Below, piece after piece: positions 46,093 through 54,759 of a stretch of DNA of 64,000 bases; within the stretch, counting starts at the first letter, position 1; every line of letters starts with the position of its first letter. The stretch comes from Akkermansiaceae bacterium UBA1518. Lineage in GTDB: Bacteria > Verrucomicrobiota > Verrucomicrobiia > Verrucomicrobiales > Akkermansiaceae. The DNA is taken from positions 13,886 to 77,885 of the forward strand of contig DCQM01000007.1 in the NCBI GenBank assembly GCA_002323895.1, given 5' to 3'. The notes under the pieces were generated by a model that did no database searches, was not told the origin of the DNA, and saw only the letters and a list, made by a program, of their open reading frames with translations. The position numbers and the translations under genes are program-made.

Positions 46093-47871
46093 GTGCCTGA
46101 AACGGAAAAGAAATCTCGCCGCATTGATTGGAAGAAGACTTTTGGTCTCTATAGTTATTTAGGGAAGTATCGTAAGATCTTTATTCCTTCGGTGGTCGCA
46201 CTATTTGTGACAGGTGGACTTTCGCTAGCTTTCCCATATTTTTTGGGAAGTTTGATTGGATCTCCGCAGGAGGCGATGCAAGAGGGGGCTGATCCCTCTG
46301 AAGTGGGCGAAAAGATCAACAAGGTCGTATCGACGCTCCTTGTTATCTTATGTGTTCAAGCGTTTGTTGCTTATTGGCGGGTTCGTGGCTTCATTAAAGC
46401 TGGCGAAAGTGCGCTCTGCGATTTGCGACAGGATGTGTTTGCTAGGTTGGTGCGACTGCCGATGCCTTGGTTCATGGAGCGGCGTACTGGGGAAGTGGGG
46501 TCACGTTTCTCAGCCGACCTTGCCATTCTTCAAGAGACCCTGATTACGACAGTCCCTCAAATGGTTCGCCAGTCAGTTACTTTTTTTGGAGGTTTGATTT
46601 TCATCTTCATCGCCTCGGTGAAGTTGTCACTTTTTATGTTAGCGATGATTCCAATAGTTGTGATCGTCGTTGCAATTGTGGGTAGAAAAATTCGCCGGTG
46701 GTCCAAGGATGCGCAGGATCAATTGGCGCAGAGTAATATTGTTGCAGAAGAAGCCGTGCAAGGGATTGCCGACGTTAAAGCGTATTCAAATGAGGAGTTT
46801 GAAGAGGATCGGTATCGAAGTGCTCTAGACCTTTTCCTTGGAACCGTGATCAGGGGGTCCAAAGCTCGAGCGATGTTTGTAAGCTTTATCATCTTCATTC
46901 TCTTTGGCACCATTTCGGTCGTTGTCTGGTTTGGAGCGGGCATGATGTCAGAGGGGCAGATCACGAGTGAAGAATTCACGCATTTCATTTTATTTAGTAT
47001 ATTCGTGGGTGCTTCCTTGGGATCTCTCCCCGACATCATGAGTCAGCTTCAGAAAACTCAGGGGGCGACCGACCGAATTCGAGAAATCCTCAATCATGAA
47101 ATCGAAGATCATCGCGGGGAAAGTGGAGAAACTTTGACGGGCGCTATTTCAGCTAAAGATCTTGTGTTTGCCTATCCTTCTCGGAAGGAAACTCAGGTTT
47201 TGAATGGTGTGGATTTCGAGGTGAATGCGGGCGAGCGGATTGCGATTGTTGGCCCCAGCGGCGCAGGAAAGTCGACTGTCTTCTCGCTCTTACTTGGGTT
47301 TTATGAAGGGGACGAGGGTAGTCTCTCGTTTGATGGGAAGGATTCCGGGGATATTCCTGTTTCGACGCGTCGTGCGGCCATGGCGGTGGTGCCTCAAGAG
47401 GTTCTTTTGTTTGGCGGGACAATTCGTGAAAATATTGAGTATGGACGTCCCGGGGCAAGCGAGGAAGAAGTCATGGAGGCGGCTCAGAAAGCTAACGCTC
47501 ATAAATTTATCGATGAATTTCCTGAGGGCTACGATGCCATCGTGGGACCTCGAGGTGTAAAATTGAGCGGGGGCCAGCGCCAACGTATCGCGATTGCTCG
47601 AGCTGTCTTGGCTGATCCTAAAATTCTCTTGCTTGACGAAGCTACGAGTGCCCTGGATTCCGAAAGCGAGCGCCTCGTACAGGAGGCTCTGAATGAGTTA
47701 ATGAAGGGACGAACTAGCTTAATTATAGCGCATCGCCTTGGCACCGTGAAGAGTGCAGACAAGATTCTGGTTTTAAAGGACGGAAAGTTCGTCGAAGACG
47801 GCAGTCATTCGGAGCTCATGGCTAAGGACGGAACTTACCGTCTTTTGGCTGAAACCCAGCTGTTAAACTGA
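46093..47871 (+). CDS. ABC exporter half-transporter, MsbA/multidrug type
   Basis: 592 residues, an N-terminal six-helix membrane domain fused to an ATPase. The transmembrane part includes LGKYRKIFIPSVVALFVTGG, FARLVRLPMPWFMERRTGE and MLAMIPIVVIVVAIVGRKIR. The ATPase has Walker A IVGPSGAGKST, Q-loop VPQEVLLFGGTIRENI, signature LSGGQRQRIAIARA, Walker B LLLDEATSALD and H-loop IIAHRL. Such homodimers flip lipids (MsbA) or export drugs; the substrate cannot be assigned. GTG start at 46093 with the in-frame sequence reading through. It is monocistronic. Confidence 0.92.
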   Translation: MPETEKKSRRIDWKKTFGLYSYLGKYRKIFIPSVVALFVTGGLSLAFPYFLGSLIGSPQEAMQEGADPSEVGEKINKVVSTLLVILCVQAFVAYWRVRGFIKAGESALCDLRQDVFARLVRLPMPWFMERRTGEVGSRFSADLAILQETLITTVPQMVRQSVTFFGGLIFIFIASVKLSLFMLAMIPIVVIVVAIVGRKIRRWSKDAQDQLAQSNIVAEEAVQGIADVKAYSNEEFEEDRYRSALDLFLGTVIRGSKARAMFVSFIIFILFGTISVVVWFGAGMMSEGQITSEEFTHFILFSIFVGASLGSLPDIMSQLQKTQGATDRIREILNHEIEDHRGESGETLTGAISAKDLVFAYPSRKETQVLNGVDFEVNAGERIAIVGPSGAGKSTVFSLLLGFYEGDEGSLSFDGKDSGDIPVSTRRAAMAVVPQEVLLFGGTIRENIEYGRPGASEEEVMEAAQKANAHKFIDEFPEGYDAIVGPRGVKLSGGQRQRIAIARAVLADPKILLLDEATSALDSESERLVQEALNELMKGRTSLIIAHRLGTVKSADKILVLKDGKFVEDGSHSELMAKDGTYRLLAETQLLN

Positions 47872-47956
47872 TCATCTCAACTCGGTCGATCAATTTGTTA
47901 ATCGGTAAAATTTACAGATGGATTTTTAAATCGATGAATGTGACCCTATTAGCACG

Positions 47957-48451
47957 ATGATTGATATGTTGGTGCGGCTTTATGATTTGCCGGAAAGTCA
48001 GGACCTTTACACAAAACTCATGGGAAACGGGGTGGTGTTGCGTCGGCCAGGTGCTTACGAACTTCACCTTGTTCAGGAATTCGTGCGGGCTCACTTCTCC
48101 CCGAAGTGGGTGAGTGAGGTGCAGGTCGCTTTTTCGCGACAGCCAGTGGCTTGCTTTATAGCGACTCAGGGTAAAGAGATCCTTGGTTTTTCCTGTTATG
48201 AAACAACGGCGAAGGGATATTTTGGACCAACAGGAGTGGTTGAGTCTGCGCGGGGACTTGGGCTAGGGAAGGCTTTGTTGTTTAAAGCTCTCGAGGCTCA
48301 ACGGGAGGCAGGTTACGCTTATGCATTTATAGGTGGCGTGGGTCCTAAAGAATTTTATGCTAAAACAGTGGGGGCGATTGAGATTCCCGGTAGCGATCCT
48401 GGGATTTACGTCGATATTCTCCCCGAGCCACCGGCTGAAGATTATTCATGA
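47957..48451 (+). CDS. GNAT-family acetyltransferase
   Basis: 164 residues with the GNAT acetyl-CoA motif ARGLGLGKALLFKALEAQRE (R-G-x-G-x-G/A) and the preceding strand ILGFSCYETTAKGYFGPTGV. The substrate could be a protein, small amine or cofactor; none is evident. Its stop overlaps the ubiE start in an ATGA arrangement, so the two are translationally coupled. Confidence 0.85.
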   Translation: MIDMLVRLYDLPESQDLYTKLMGNGVVLRRPGAYELHLVQEFVRAHFSPKWVSEVQVAFSRQPVACFIATQGKEILGFSCYETTAKGYFGPTGVVESARGLGLGKALLFKALEAQREAGYAYAFIGGVGPKEFYAKTVGAIEIPGSDPGIYVDILPEPPAEDYS

Positions 48452-49128
48452 GCGGACAAGACCCTAAATTCGTCAAAGGAGCGTTTGCTAAGATCGCAGA
48501 TCGCTATGTCCTTACTAACCATGTTCTTAGTATCGGGACTGATATCCTCTGGCGGAGGAAAGTGGGGCGAATCGTGAGTCGCTGGAACCCGGAGCACGTG
48601 CTTGATGTTGCGACAGGAACTGGAGATCTTGCCCTCGAAATTCAGAAAAGGTGTCCCGGGGCCAAGGTTTTGGGGACGGACTTTTGTCCTGAAATGTTGG
48701 CTCATGCGACAGAAGGAGGTGTGCAAGAGACCCAAGTTGAGGATGCGATGAATCTTTCCTTTAAGGATGGCACTTTCGATGTCGTGACGGCGGCTTTTGG
48801 TCTTCGCAATATGGAGAATTGGCAGGAGGCTCTTCGTGAAATGGGCCGGGTTATTAAGCCGGGTGGGCACCTCCTAGTTCTCGATTTCTCGCAACCGCGC
48901 GGGATTCTTAAGAAGCCCTATGGGCTTTATTTAAACAAAATTCTTCCGAAGGTGGCTGGGTTGCTGACAGGTCAAGGGGGCGCCTATCAATATCTTGCAG
49001 GTTCCATCGGAGAGTTCCCCTATGGTGAGAACATGGTTAAGCTCTTTGAAAATGCTGATTTTCAGGATTGTGAGTGTCGTCCACTGAGTGGTGGGATTGC
49101 TTCAATTTACACGGGAGTGAAGACTTAA
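48448..49128 (+). CDS. ubiE: Demethylmenaquinone/2-methoxy-6-polyprenyl-1,4-benzoquinol methyltransferase
   Basis: A C-methyltransferase of quinone synthesis, about 226 residues, typical for UbiE/MenG. N-terminal VKGAFAKIADRYVLTNHVLS and WRRKVGRI precede the SAM site VLDVATGTGDLALEI, followed by DVVTAAFGLRNMENWQEALR, VIKPGGHLLVLDFS and the end SGGIASIYTGVKT, all close to the family consensus. Whether the cell uses menaquinone or ubiquinone cannot be told from this gene alone; menG is an equivalent name. ATG overlaps the GNAT gene's end. Confidence 0.95.
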   Translation: MSGQDPKFVKGAFAKIADRYVLTNHVLSIGTDILWRRKVGRIVSRWNPEHVLDVATGTGDLALEIQKRCPGAKVLGTDFCPEMLAHATEGGVQETQVEDAMNLSFKDGTFDVVTAAFGLRNMENWQEALREMGRVIKPGGHLLVLDFSQPRGILKKPYGLYLNKILPKVAGLLTGQGGAYQYLAGSIGEFPYGENMVKLFENADFQDCECRPLSGGIASIYTGVKT

Positions 49129-49184
49129 CTGGGCTTGTTTTCAATCGGGCTTGCGGTGAAGAGGAAGTCCGCTATTTTCCCGCT

Positions 49185-50279
49185 ATGAGTGTTTTGGGTT
49201 ATGGGAATCAGTGGGTTTGCGATTTGGTCCCTTATGAGCCGGGGAAGCCGATCGAGGAGACAGCACGTGAGTTGGGCTTGGAGCCGGATGAGATCGTAAA
49301 GCTTGCCAGTAACGAAAATCCGCTGGGGCCTTCTCCTAAAGCGAAACTTGCGATGGCTGAGGTAATCGAAAATGCCCATATATATCCTGATGGCGGGGGG
49401 TATCGCTTGAGAACCGCGCTTGCAGAGAAGCACGGAGTTGCTTTCGAGAATATCGTTCTTGGTAATGGTTCTAATGAAATCATTGAGTTGCTGTGCCATT
49501 CCTTTTTAAAACCGGGAGTTGGGCTGATTGCCGCAGAGCACGCCTTCGTGGTTTACAAATTAATGGCGACGCTTTTCGGGGCTGATTATATTGAGGTTCC
49601 GGATCCTGGCTTTGTCCACGATCTTGATGCAATGCTCAATGCAATTACTCCGGAGACGCGGCTCGTTTTCATCGCTAATCCGAATAACCCGACTGGCACA
49701 CTGGTGGGGCAGGAGGAGATTGATCGTTTTATGGCTGGATTGCCGGATCACGTAATCGCGGTCTTTGATGAAGCATATCACGAGTTTCTCGAAGAGGCGC
49801 CAGATGCTATCCGTTATGTGAAAGAAGGTCGTAACGTCTGCGTGATGAGGACTTTTTCGAAGGCACAGGGGCTATCGGCTTTGAGGATTGGTTATGGGAT
49901 AACAAATTCAGAAGTCGCTGGTTTACTCAACCGCTCACGTCAACCTTTCAATGCTAATGCGATTGCCCAGGCTGCTGCTCTTGCTTCGATTCAGGATGAG
50001 GAGCACATATCTGCGACGGTAAGTAATAATGCAATTGGTCGGAGTTATTTTGAGTCTTCCTTTGCGGAGCGAGGCTGGAAATTTGTCCCAAGTCATGCAA
50101 ACTTCGTACTTGTGAACGTGGGTGACGGAGATCGTGTCTTCGCTGAGCTTCTAAAGAAAGGTGTGATCGTCCGGGCTATGCGCGGCTACAAGCTGCCCGA
50201 GTGGGTTCGGATTTCGATCGGAACACCTGAGCAAAATAAACGGTGCCTTGAAGAGTTGGATAAGATCCTTTTCGTCTAA
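49185..50279 (+). CDS. hisC: Histidinol-phosphate aminotransferase
   Basis: A PLP-dependent class I/II aminotransferase of histidine synthesis. From ATG 49185 it is 364 residues, the usual length; the longer open frame starts inside ubiE and is unlikely. Family motifs: KLASNENPLGPSPKA, YPDGGGYRLRTALAEKHG, LGNGSNEIIELL, ANPNNPTGT, VFDEAYHEF, RTFSKAQGLSALRIGYG with the PLP Lys, and RPF-like NRSRQPFNANAIAQAAALAS. The C-terminal VIVRAMRGYKLPEWVRISIGT binds the substrate phosphate. It begins 56 bp after ubiE on the same strand and ends five bases before mnmE. Confidence 0.95.
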   Translation: MSVLGYGNQWVCDLVPYEPGKPIEETARELGLEPDEIVKLASNENPLGPSPKAKLAMAEVIENAHIYPDGGGYRLRTALAEKHGVAFENIVLGNGSNEIIELLCHSFLKPGVGLIAAEHAFVVYKLMATLFGADYIEVPDPGFVHDLDAMLNAITPETRLVFIANPNNPTGTLVGQEEIDRFMAGLPDHVIAVFDEAYHEFLEEAPDAIRYVKEGRNVCVMRTFSKAQGLSALRIGYGITNSEVAGLLNRSRQPFNANAIAQAAALASIQDEEHISATVSNNAIGRSYFESSFAERGWKFVPSHANFVLVNVGDGDRVFAELLKKGVIVRAMRGYKLPEWVRISIGTPEQNKRCLEELDKILFV

Positions 50280-50284
50280 TTCTG

Positions 50285-51616
50285 ATGTCCGAAACGATTG
50301 TCGCTATTGCAAGCCCCCCCGGAATGGGCGCGGTCTCAGTGATCCGGCTTTCTGGTTCGCGTGCGTTTGAAATCGCAGCCTCGGTCATGGTGGGCAAAAG
50401 TTTGCCCGAGCCAAGGAGGGTAGCTTTGCGTTCGATTTACGATGATGCAGGTCGGGTGATCGATGAGGGATTGTTAATCATATTTAAGGGGCCGGGGAGT
50501 TACACTGGTGAGAATGTCGTTGAGTTCACAGGGCACGGTGGAATCATGGTGACACGGCGTATTTTAGAGCGGTTGGTGGAAGTAGGTGCGGCTCCAGCTG
50601 GTCCGGGTGAATTTACTCAGAGGGCCTTTATGAATGGGCGGATGGATTTGACTCAAGCCGAGGCAGTCATGGATCTCATTTCGGCCCAGACTTCGTTGGC
50701 TCTGCGTTCTGCAAATGAACAATTAGATGGGAGACTCGGGAGAACTTGTGAGAAGATTCGTGCAAAGTTGCTTGGGGCGACGGCCCATTTAGAGGCCTTT
50801 ATTGATTTTCCCGAAGAAGATATCGACCCGAAAGTTGGAGAGGGGCTTTGCAAGGCACTGCGAGAACAGTCAACGTTGATTGCTGGCTTGCTGGCAACTG
50901 CGGATCAGGGTCGGATTTTACGGGAAGGCGTTCGGACGGTGATTTTTGGTAAACCCAATGTTGGTAAATCTAGCTTACTGAATCGTTTGTTGGGATATCA
51001 GCGCGCGATTGTGAGTTCCCGGGAAGGGACGACTCGAGACACGATTGAAGAAGTTGTGAATTTACGGGGTATTCCCCTCAGATTAATCGATACGGCTGGA
51101 GTCAGGGAATCTAGCGACGAAGTCGAACAAGAGGGAATAGCGATGACGCACGGTCAGGTGGCCCGGGCTGATCTAGTTTTGGTGATCCGGGACCTGAGTG
51201 AATCTTTGGCGGAAACGGCTGAGGTCGATATTCCTGATGGAGCTCGAAGGCTTGATATCTTAAATAAATCAGATCTTGAGGATGCTAGTTGGGCTCAGGT
51301 CAAAGGGTTAAGGATTTCTTGTGAATCGGGTGATGGATTTGAAGATCTAGAGATTGCGATTGCTGAATTGTTATCGCTTGATGAAGCCCACTGGGGGGAT
51401 CATTCCGTTGCGGTTAATGCAAGGCATCAGGCGTGCTTGACCCGCGCCCAATCTTCTTTGGGTAGGGCAATTGGCTCTTTGCAGGCGGGTGACGAGCCTG
51501 AATTGACGGCTCTTGATCTAAGGGAAGCTCTTACCGCTGTTGGTGAAATTGCCGGTATGGTTGATGCTGAGGAGATTTTGGGTGAGATTTTTAATAATTT
51601 TTGTATCGGAAAATGA
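50285..51616 (+). CDS. mnmE: tRNA modification GTPase MnmE
   Basis: With MnmG it makes the carboxymethylaminomethyl (cmnm5) or related group at wobble U34 of tRNA. The 443 residues show ETIVAIASPPGMGAVSVIRLSG at the N-terminus, the formyl-THF domain with RAFMNGRMDLTQAEAVMDLI, the G domain with FGKPNVGKSSLLNRL, GTTRDTIEE, DTAGVRES (D-x-x-G), LNKSDL, and the invariant C-terminus GEIFNNFCIGK, where the Cys is catalytic. It starts five bases after hisC. mnmE and miaB in the same window both modify tRNA anticodon-loop bases, though they are not in one operon. Confidence 0.97.
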   Translation: MSETIVAIASPPGMGAVSVIRLSGSRAFEIAASVMVGKSLPEPRRVALRSIYDDAGRVIDEGLLIIFKGPGSYTGENVVEFTGHGGIMVTRRILERLVEVGAAPAGPGEFTQRAFMNGRMDLTQAEAVMDLISAQTSLALRSANEQLDGRLGRTCEKIRAKLLGATAHLEAFIDFPEEDIDPKVGEGLCKALREQSTLIAGLLATADQGRILREGVRTVIFGKPNVGKSSLLNRLLGYQRAIVSSREGTTRDTIEEVVNLRGIPLRLIDTAGVRESSDEVEQEGIAMTHGQVARADLVLVIRDLSESLAETAEVDIPDGARRLDILNKSDLEDASWAQVKGLRISCESGDGFEDLEIAIAELLSLDEAHWGDHSVAVNARHQACLTRAQSSLGRAIGSLQAGDEPELTALDLREALTAVGEIAGMVDAEEILGEIFNNFCIGK

Positions 51617-51837
51617 AAAAGCGTCAACTGTCAGCAACTTGGGGCCTTTTGGCATCTGCCGGGATTTTCTTCATCTTTGGAAGGTTCATTGCTCCTGAAT
51701 ATGAGTCCAAGTTGTTGGAGTTCGGGGTTTTTGATGAGGTTTTTCCTGTTTCGAAGTATTCCCTAATGCTGTCGGGTGTTCTGGTGGGAATCCTTGTAAT
51801 TTTTATTCTGATCCGGCTGATTCGTGGTCGTGGTTAG
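51613..51837 (+). CDS. Small two-helix membrane protein
   Basis: 74 residues from ATG 51613, overlapping the mnmE stop by four bases. Two hydrophobic helices (ATWGLLASAGIFFIFGRFIA and MLSGVLVGILVIFILIRLI) are separated by a charged loop, and the C-terminus is basic (IRGRG). I do not recognise the family. Coupling to mnmE may only reflect gene packing. Confidence 0.65.
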   Translation: MKKRQLSATWGLLASAGIFFIFGRFIAPEYESKLLEFGVFDEVFPVSKYSLMLSGVLVGILVIFILIRLIRGRG

Positions 51838-51918
51838 TCCGATCACCACGAGTGGATGAACTTCTCGGATGAATTCTTGCGTGGTTGAGAAAAAATAGCA
51901 CCTTTGTAATATCCAACT

Positions 51919-54528
51919 ATGATGAGTAAGGTTTTGATGCTTCTAGGGGCGCTTTTTGCGTTGAGCTTTTCTGCATCGGCTGCGGGGATCACTCCCGATC
52001 AGAAAAAGAGGTGGCGCGAGGCACTTGGCTCTCAGGACTACGGGGTTCGAGTGGAGGCAATGAACGAGATCTGGGAGACCGGGGAAAAGGCTCTTTCTTT
52101 GCTACAAGAGCTTTCTGAAAACGAAGATCCAGAAATTTCGGCCAGAGCATCCGTGTTGACTCAGAAGCTCCTTCTCGGAATCACGCCGGATACTTCAGGA
52201 AAGGTTTTAGCATTAATTGATCGGTATTTGGAGTCTTCACCGCGTGGTCGGGTTGCGGTTCTGGAGCAATTACGCTCCCTCGAGGAATTTGACTTAATTT
52301 TAAGACTCCGCCGTGTCGAGAAGAGTGATCGAGTGGTCTCGAGAATGGATGCTATGATCGCTCAATATATACCTCGAATTGTTCGGGGGTATTTGAATGA
52401 TGAGAAATATGATGAGGCTAAGGAAATTTTGAGCCTGAGCGATAAGTACGACCATATCATTCGTCTCGGGCATCTCCTCGATGTGACCGGGGGGCTGGAG
52501 CAGGAGTTGGAGCGGCTTCGGAAGGGTGATCCAGCAGAAAATTCTCGGCGTTATCTAGGATATCTCCGGGTCAAGGGTGATGCTGCATTACTTCGGAAAG
52601 AAGCGATTCGGTTGGGTGATCGTTCAGCAGAGGTAATCGCGGCGCTAGTTGAAGGTGACTTCGAGCCTTTCTTTGAATATCTGCTGGAAATCGGGAAGCT
52701 CGGGCTACCAGTGCAGAACTACATCAAGTGGACTCTCGCTGATCATCGAGGGGATGCTGGGGCTAAGGAAAAGGCCTACGAGTCTATTCTTTATTTCAGT
52801 AAGCAGGAGGGCGAGGAGCGCGAGGCCCGAATGAATTTGTTTCGTATGGGGCGAGGCAAGGAGGTTGTTGAGCGGCTGGGAGATGGCTATTTGGCAGCAA
52901 AGATCAGTTACTTTTTGATGCAAGAGGAATATCTTAATGCCCAAAATCTGATTGGAGTTCCAGAATCATTTGAGCTGGAAGATTGGATTGCCTCACTTTC
53001 TTTGAAGGTTGAAGAGGAGTTGCAGAATGAGGGACGTGGGATTGAGACCGATCGTATGATTTCCGCAGTTGAATTTTTAGAAGGGCGCGGAAGGGTCAAA
53101 GGTGCAAAAGATGTGGCCTTAGCTTTGTTTGACGCTGCTCGAGGAAAGCCCGAAATAAGTCATTCAGCATTAGCTCGCGAAATTTATTTCTCAGCGCCCC
53201 TCTCGGTCGTGAATGCCGTTGCGCGTGAGATCGAGGAGCATGATGCAACCGCCTCGGTCTTTTTAGGTGAGATGCTTTACAGTGATGAAGAGCATATTTG
53301 GGTCTTTAATCTTCTTGGGGAAATGATGCCGAAAATCTCGATGGACGAGCGACTAGCTTTAACGTGTTCGTTTTCCAATCGTCATTTGCTGGTTTCCCCA
53401 GAGAAGTTTGACGAAGTTTTTGAAAGGGTAGTTTTGAATGTCGTGAAATCCGAAGAGGCTCTGGATGGTTTGAAGAAATTATTTCAAGTTCTTCAATACC
53501 GTAATCGGGAGAGCGAGTTGGTTCGTATCTGTGAGGAGCAGTCAAAGCTAGGGTTTGACAGTAATTTTCTTCGCTACCTTATCGCGCTTGATGGGGGGCG
53601 AATTGATGACGCCATCAACAATCTCGAAAGGGTTGAATTTCAAGCTGAGACTGTGAGCTCAGTTTTCATGATGCAGAAAGGGTTGGTTTTTAAATTGGCA
53701 GGTAAAAAGGGGTGGAAGGAATTGATCGAACGCGCGCGAGTTCTTTCGTCGGGAACCGTGAAAGATCTCGAGGCGATCGCAGCTCAGCAACTTCAAGTCG
53801 GATTCATAGGCGAGAGTCATCAAAGTTTGCGAGGGGCACTTTTGAGGAGTGAGGTTGTTCCTCTCCCCGGAGATTATAGTGGGATTGACGACGTCATCGC
53901 AGGTCTCTCGGCTGGTGCTGCGACTCTGCGTAATTGGAGAGAAGCACTGGCTTACCGAGAAGTGGCAGCTTTGACCTCAAGTTACGCCGGAGTAACTGGT
54001 GGGATTTTCCTGATGAGAGACCGGTTTCAAATCTTGGTGGCTCAAGGTGCACTCGCAATGGAGGAGGGGAATATTACTGGGGCGGTCACAGCATTTTCAG
54101 AAGCCCACCGTATTCTTCCCCGTGACGGCTATCTCGCGAATGAACTTTTTCCGGTCCTCCGAGAGGTTGGATTAATCGAGTTGCACGACCAGCTCTTCGC
54201 CCAATCTGCAGAGTATGCCCGGGAAGTTATCCGGAGGTTTCCGAAGGATGACAATGCCTATAACAATTTCGCTTGGTTAGCATCCCGTGCTAATCGTTGT
54301 CTGGAAGAGGCTGAGGCGTATTTAATGAAGGCATTAAAAATGAAACCTCAATCAGCAGCCTACCTTGACACGATGGGTGAGATTTATTTTGCGAGGAAAG
54401 ATCGGGAAAAAGCACTGAAGTGGAGTGCTCTTTCTATTAAAAATGAGGTTTTGGGCCGCGCCACGAGTAGGTGGGAGCTCCACCAACAGCGCCGCCGATT
54501 TCAATCGGGCGGGTTTCCGGTTCGTTAG
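51919..54528 (+). CDS. Large secreted helical-repeat/TPR protein
   Basis: 869 residues with a Sec signal (SKVLMLLGALFALSFSASAAG). The early part resembles HEAT-like repeats (MNEIWETGEKALSLLQELSE, ISARASVLTQKL); the middle is helical without clear motifs; the end has TPR-like pairs (GNITGAVTAFSEAHRILPRD, AYNNFAWLASRANRCLEEAE, AYLDTMGEIYFARKDREKAL). It is a protein-binding scaffold outside the cytoplasm, of unknown partner. A strong terminator follows 28 bases downstream. Confidence 0.8.
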   Translation: MMSKVLMLLGALFALSFSASAAGITPDQKKRWREALGSQDYGVRVEAMNEIWETGEKALSLLQELSENEDPEISARASVLTQKLLLGITPDTSGKVLALIDRYLESSPRGRVAVLEQLRSLEEFDLILRLRRVEKSDRVVSRMDAMIAQYIPRIVRGYLNDEKYDEAKEILSLSDKYDHIIRLGHLLDVTGGLEQELERLRKGDPAENSRRYLGYLRVKGDAALLRKEAIRLGDRSAEVIAALVEGDFEPFFEYLLEIGKLGLPVQNYIKWTLADHRGDAGAKEKAYESILYFSKQEGEEREARMNLFRMGRGKEVVERLGDGYLAAKISYFLMQEEYLNAQNLIGVPESFELEDWIASLSLKVEEELQNEGRGIETDRMISAVEFLEGRGRVKGAKDVALALFDAARGKPEISHSALAREIYFSAPLSVVNAVAREIEEHDATASVFLGEMLYSDEEHIWVFNLLGEMMPKISMDERLALTCSFSNRHLLVSPEKFDEVFERVVLNVVKSEEALDGLKKLFQVLQYRNRESELVRICEEQSKLGFDSNFLRYLIALDGGRIDDAINNLERVEFQAETVSSVFMMQKGLVFKLAGKKGWKELIERARVLSSGTVKDLEAIAAQQLQVGFIGESHQSLRGALLRSEVVPLPGDYSGIDDVIAGLSAGAATLRNWREALAYREVAALTSSYAGVTGGIFLMRDRFQILVAQGALAMEEGNITGAVTAFSEAHRILPRDGYLANELFPVLREVGLIELHDQLFAQSAEYAREVIRRFPKDDNAYNNFAWLASRANRCLEEAEAYLMKALKMKPQSAAYLDTMGEIYFARKDREKALKWSALSIKNEVLGRATSRWELHQQRRRFQSGGFPVR

Positions 54529-54556
54529 CCTAATCATGTTCGAAAAACGAAAAACG

Positions 54557-54585
54557 AAAAACCCGCTCCGATAAGAGCGGGTTTT
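54557..54585 (+). terminator. Rho-independent terminator after the TPR gene
   Basis: AAAACCCGCTC (54557-54567) pairs with GAGCGGGTTTT (54575-54585) over a seven-base loop, with GC-rich stem and flanking A- and T-runs, so it can act in both directions. It follows a short AT-rich stretch with three copies of CGAAAAA. Confidence 0.9.
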
Positions 54586-54595
54586 AGGATTACTG

Positions 54596-54715
54596 CCTAA
54601 CCGTCCGTGGCGCATGAGCCGCATTCCCGAAGCCCAGTAGGTTGGGGGTTTCCATCAAATCGCAGTCTTCCAACGAAGGCATGACATTGATTCTCTGGGG
54701 CAACCCCCATTTTTA
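54596..54715 (+). ncRNA. Structured leader or small RNA upstream of pilB, possible attenuator
   Basis: Three stems can be drawn. CCUAACC (54596-54602) pairs with GGUUGGG (54640-54646), enclosing a GUGGC/GCCGC hairpin. UGGGGGUU (54643-54650) pairs instead with AACCCCCA (54702-54709), and UUUUUAAU follows, a terminator-like end. The two long stems share bases 54643-54646, so only one can form at a time. That is the logic of an attenuator or riboswitch, but I recognise no known class, and the start point is not evident. It may also be an independent small RNA. Confidence 0.35.
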
Positions 54716-54759
54716 ATAATATCGGGTCGGCCAATCAACCACTTCTGGCGTATCAGGCA

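Noticed and set aside
54537..54561. Short CGAAAAA triplet repeat
   Set aside because: Only three copies beside a terminator; low-complexity sequence with no sign of a mobile element.
54590..54720. tRNA or tRNA-Sec in the gap before pilB
   Set aside because: No T arm, no anticodon arm, no CCA end. The stems do not form a cloverleaf.
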